In this document: one piece after another, positions 30,864 through 33,849 of the stretch | Position numbering within the stretch: the first letter of the stretch is position 1 | Layout of the letters: each line of letters starts with the position of its first letter | NCBI GenBank assembly: GCA_032718475.1 | Contig: JAUCBJ010003606.1 | Span: forward strand, 1-33,849 | Source of the DNA: Nemertoderma westbladi | Lineage: Eukaryota; Xenacoelomorpha; Nemertodermatida; Nemertodermatidae | DNA length: 33,849 nucleotides | Direction of reading: 5' to 3' | The notes under the pieces: model-generated | Seen by the model: only the letters and a program-made list of their open reading frames with translations | Told to the model about the DNA's origin: nothing | The model's database searches: none | Translations under genes and position numbers: made by a program

Positions 30864-31509
30864 CTAAAATAAAGTCAACATAAGTTATTTTAACGTAATA
30901 AATAGCTGCAAGTATAGGTAGAATGGTATACAGTGATCTACCAGCTCATAGCTATAGATAGGGACAATCTACGCTACAGTACGTAAAAAGTACAGAGTAC
31001 AAATTGTGCACTTATACTGAAGAATAACCCACAAGTGTCCATCGCAAATGCACACTAACATCTCACAAAATGGATGGGTTTACTGTGGAAGATCACCTAT
31101 GTTGTTGAACGGATATTCCCTTGCTCAATAAGAATGACATTATTGTCCCATTCATATATGATCCTATCAGATTTGACCTACACAGTATGCTACTGTAGGG
31201 GTAGGCCTACAGTACAGTATGCTACAGTACTGTAGGTCTACAGTACGCTACTGTATGCCTACAGTATGCGACTATAGCCATACAGTCGGCTACTGAATGC
31301 CTACAGTATGCGACTGTAGGCCTACGGTATGCTAATGCATGCCGACAGTACGCTACTGTATGCCTTCAGTATGTGACTATAGGCCTACAGTACGCTACTA
31401 GGCCTACAATATGCCACTGTAGGCATACAGTAGGCTTATGTAGGCCTACAGTAGGCTACTGTATGCCTACTGTTGAGTCAGTCAATAAGGCTGAAGGTAC
31501 GATACTTAC
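30864..31509 (-). repeat. Intron with palindromic TAGGCCTACAGTA repeat cluster
   Basis: Positions about 31180-31470 are a degenerate tandem array of about 20-bp units such as CTACTGTAGGCCTACAGTA and CAGTATGCGACTGTAGGC. Most units are near-perfect palindromes around AGGCCT or GTAC. The array ends about 40 bp before the donor of exon 31510-31839. The left half of the intron shows nothing recognisable. Confidence 0.75.
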
Positions 31510-31839
31510 AAGATTAGACGCCGATTCGACATCGACGACGATTTCGCCTGCGCCTCTTCGACTTCTCCTTTTACTTCCCTTCTCCGGGTCACTCCCGTAG
31601 AGACCCCCTCCATCCATCCGGTAGTCTGACACTACTTCCCTCTCCCCCAGTCTGGGCGCCACCACGGTAACTACTACTTTTACCCGGTTGGCCCCGCTGG
31701 TGATTCCCTCGTTCACATTTCCGCTCACTGCTGAGACGTCGATTGTTATTTGCTCTCCTTGGGGTAGAAACAATTGTCTAGCAACGTAGATAGACCCCGA
31801 TAGTTGGTCGATGAAGAAGAGTGAGGTGTTATGGGAACC
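31510..31839 (-). CDS. Main gene exon: second half of a cadherin repeat and basic linker
   Basis: Acceptor TTTTTCTATAAG, perfect donor CTT|GTAAGT, 110 codons, phase 0 to 0. It reads 'SLFFIDQLSGSIYVARQLFL', 'PQGEQITIDVSAVSGNVNE' and 'NRVKVVVTVVAPRLGEREVV'. The order 'F.ID..SG.I.V...L', then '.I.V.A', then 'V.V.V' is the C-terminal half of a cadherin EC repeat, although the usual Asp of 'A.D' is replaced (SAVSG), so Ca2+ binding may be altered. The linker carries 'KGSKRRSRRGAGEIVVDVES', a possible RSRR furin-type cleavage site. The protein is probably secreted or membrane-bound. Confidence 0.85.
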
Positions 31840-33500
31840 CTTATAGAAAAACAAATATCAAAATATTAAAAAAAAATAATAATAATAAATAAATAAATAA
31901 AAATCGAATTAATCGTGAAAGTAAGGTAGGCAGTATATTATTAATTATAATCATTTATAATTTTAATTTTAATTATTTATTTATTTATATTTTATATTAT
32001 TATTTTATTTATATAATTATTTATATTATATTATATTATTTATATTATATTATATTATTTATATTATATTATTTATATTTATATTTTATTATTTATATTT
32101 TTAATTATTTATATATTATTTATATATTTGTATATATTTTTTATTATTCATATTATTTATTAATATTATAATTATTTATATTTATTTATAACTTATAGTA
32201 TTTATTGGGAACTGATTGGTGAAAATTGTTCGAAGCAGGACAAGTGTTCGTCAATATTTAGTCAATGAAAGTGAAATTCTTTATTTTTTCTTCTATTTTT
32301 GTAGTTTGATAGAAGGGCTTTATGTGGTGACATCGCTTTTCCCCATTGAATAATTGTCCACCACAAAACATAACTTTTCAACAACATAATACATTGCTGA
32401 TATTCATGACTCTCTGTAATAAAACAACCTTGTTTTTCTCAGTTTGGCGATTTCGACGTTTTTGATCACTAAATTCCCTACTATTTTTTATTTTTACTCA
32501 GTTGCCATCAAACATATACGAAAATGTTCAGCAGCTTTAGGACTACTATCGTTGGTTTTGTAAAACAAGGCCATTTGGATCTTCTAGACCCGATTTTGTA
32601 ACTGCTACTCTTTGTCTATCTCAAAATATATGTTCACAAAATATTGTCCGAACATACTAAAGCCCCTATAAATTTTACAAAAACAATAATTCCATGCTAA
32701 AACTTTCGTAAAAGATTGCCTACATACAGTATAGGTCCATTGCGCCAAACTCTTGGACCGAGAACTGCAACCCGGGTGCTATTACTGATCTTTACATATA
32801 GATTTTACATATGAAATCCTGAAAATAATATACAATTTTTGATACAGTTTTTGGTACAGTATTGACATTACAGTTGTGACCTAGTTGGCCCTATCTATGA
32901 TAGATATACAGTAGCCTATATATTCTGTGGGTGGTGGCTTACCGGTACCAATTGAGAGTTAATATATGATATGATTGCAGTAAACAGTACAGCAGAATTT
33001 TTCAGTACTTTGCAGATACCGACTCCATTCCCGTATCTCCTATGGCATACATTTTGATATATTTTACCGCTGATTCTTACATCATTATTCACCTCTTGGT
33101 TGCCTTATGTCCCTTGACTGGACTTTATTATTTGTTAACAGTTCATACGTTGCCATCAACGTAATTGAGGTAACATTTATTATATCTGACAATATACTGT
33201 TAGAAACATCAACCCAGTTATTTCTTGAACTACTCCGAGTTCTCAACATCAAACCCTCGACCGGGATTTCCCCAAGACAGGACCCTTGATTGAGAACTGG
33301 TGGTAGACGATTAGACACCGAGGTAGACTGAGAAAATGATTTCCGGTAAGCATCTTGAACCAAAAAGTGACCCGTTATAAACTCCTTACAATACGGACAG
33401 ACAGAGAAACCGACTACATCCCATCAAATATTACAACTTATGTCGTAAATGAAATCAGTAACCCCGAAAAATATGTCCCCATAAGAATAGTATTACCTCT
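31840..33500. other. Upstream intron, AT-rich repeats
   Basis: Positions 31865-32190 are low-complexity TTATATTATT repeats. The rest holds no clear gene except the tentative exon at 32943-33069. The open minus frame 33085-33363 has no recognisable motif or splice borders. Confidence 0.5.
32943..33069 (-). CDS. Tentative upstream exon of main gene
   Basis: Acceptor AAGAATCAG (poor pyrimidine tract), donor CCG|GTAAGC, 127 nt, one base plus 42 open codons, phase 0 out, which fits exon 31510-31839. It reads 'GVGICKVLKNSAVLFTAII' and 'SYINSQLVP'. Joined to 'GSHNTSLFFID' it gives a pattern like 'I.Y....G......F.ID' of a cadherin repeat, but the 'V.EN...G..V..V.A.D.D' first half is not convincing. 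Confidence 0.3.
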
Positions 33501-33527
33501 TTGGTGAGCTTCATTCGTGCCAGACAT

Positions 33528-33849
33528 TATTAACCACCCGGACTCCAGGCAGACATTATTAACCATCCGGACTCCAGGCAGACATTATTAACCATCCGGA
33601 CTCCAGGCAGACAATAGTAACCATCCGGACTTCCGGCAGACATTATTAACCATCCGGACTTCAGGCAGACATTATTAACCATCCAGACTTCAGGCAGACA
33701 TTATTAACCATCCGGACTCCAGGCAGACATTATTAACCATCCGGACTCCAGGCAGACATTATTAACCATCCGGACTCCAGGCAGACATTATTAACCATCC
33801 GGACTCCAGGCAGACATTATTAACCATCCGGACTCCAGGCAGACAATAT
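33528..33849. repeat. 29-bp satellite array running off the right edge
   Basis: About 11 copies of CAGACATTATTAACCATCCG plus GACTCCAGG, with few substitutions (CCACCC, CTTC, ACAATAG variants), reach the last base of the window. A donor-like GAG|GTAATA on the minus strand (near 33497) lies just left of the array. All three minus frames meet a stop within 87 bp, so the array itself is not coding. Confidence 0.9.

Overview
The window is animal nuclear DNA: interrupted exons with GT-AG borders, phase-matched introns, long AT-rich introns full of transposons, SINEs, minisatellites and poly-C tracts. No bacterial operon, rRNA or CRISPR array is present. Abundant TAGGCCTA palindromes, the SINE and the transposon mix suggest a marine invertebrate, perhaps an echinoderm or mollusc. 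I cannot fix the species.

The main gene lies on the minus strand and spans at least 3483-31839 (possibly to 33069), with 17 supported exons. Read 5' to 3' it begins with the second half of a cadherin repeat (31510-31839). It continues as a chain of Cys-containing extracellular beta-sandwich-like repeats with recurring motifs of the type 'G..Y.I.F...LP.G', 'C...I...G.N.PC' and 'FG.V.N.G'. These resemble DUF11-type repeats by eye only. Reading phase is conserved across nearly all introns, the best evidence that the exons belong together. Both ends of the gene appear to lie outside the window. One exon seems to be missing between 28226 and 26601, and one exon (15370-15548) carries a frameshift.

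Two minisatellites grew directly out of this gene. (1) Exon 8334-8476 ends in a splice donor that, with its last 17 exon bases, has been copied into about 55 tandem units (5660-8333). The intron therefore begins with dozens of near-identical 5' splice sites, and use of any but the first gives an immediate stop codon. (2) Exon 25033-25956 contains about 23 copies of a 35-bp unit that is open in all three gene-strand frames, so copy number sets the downstream reading frame.

Transposons fill the introns. There is a decayed RTE-like LINE (about 280-2340) and a second LINE tail (2410-2740). A CCHC-type retroelement fragment sits inside the first minisatellite (6652-7586). A nearly intact DNA transposon with a Mutator/Kolobok-like transposase, 16-17-bp inverted ends and TTAA target duplications occupies 12167-15126. 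A non-autonomous LTR retrotransposon occupies 16925-20079. A small DNA-element family has copies at 21599, 23427, 26086 and 29296 (the last inverted), and a tRNA-derived SINE with an 11-bp target duplication is nested in one of them. The right edge enters a 29-bp satellite.
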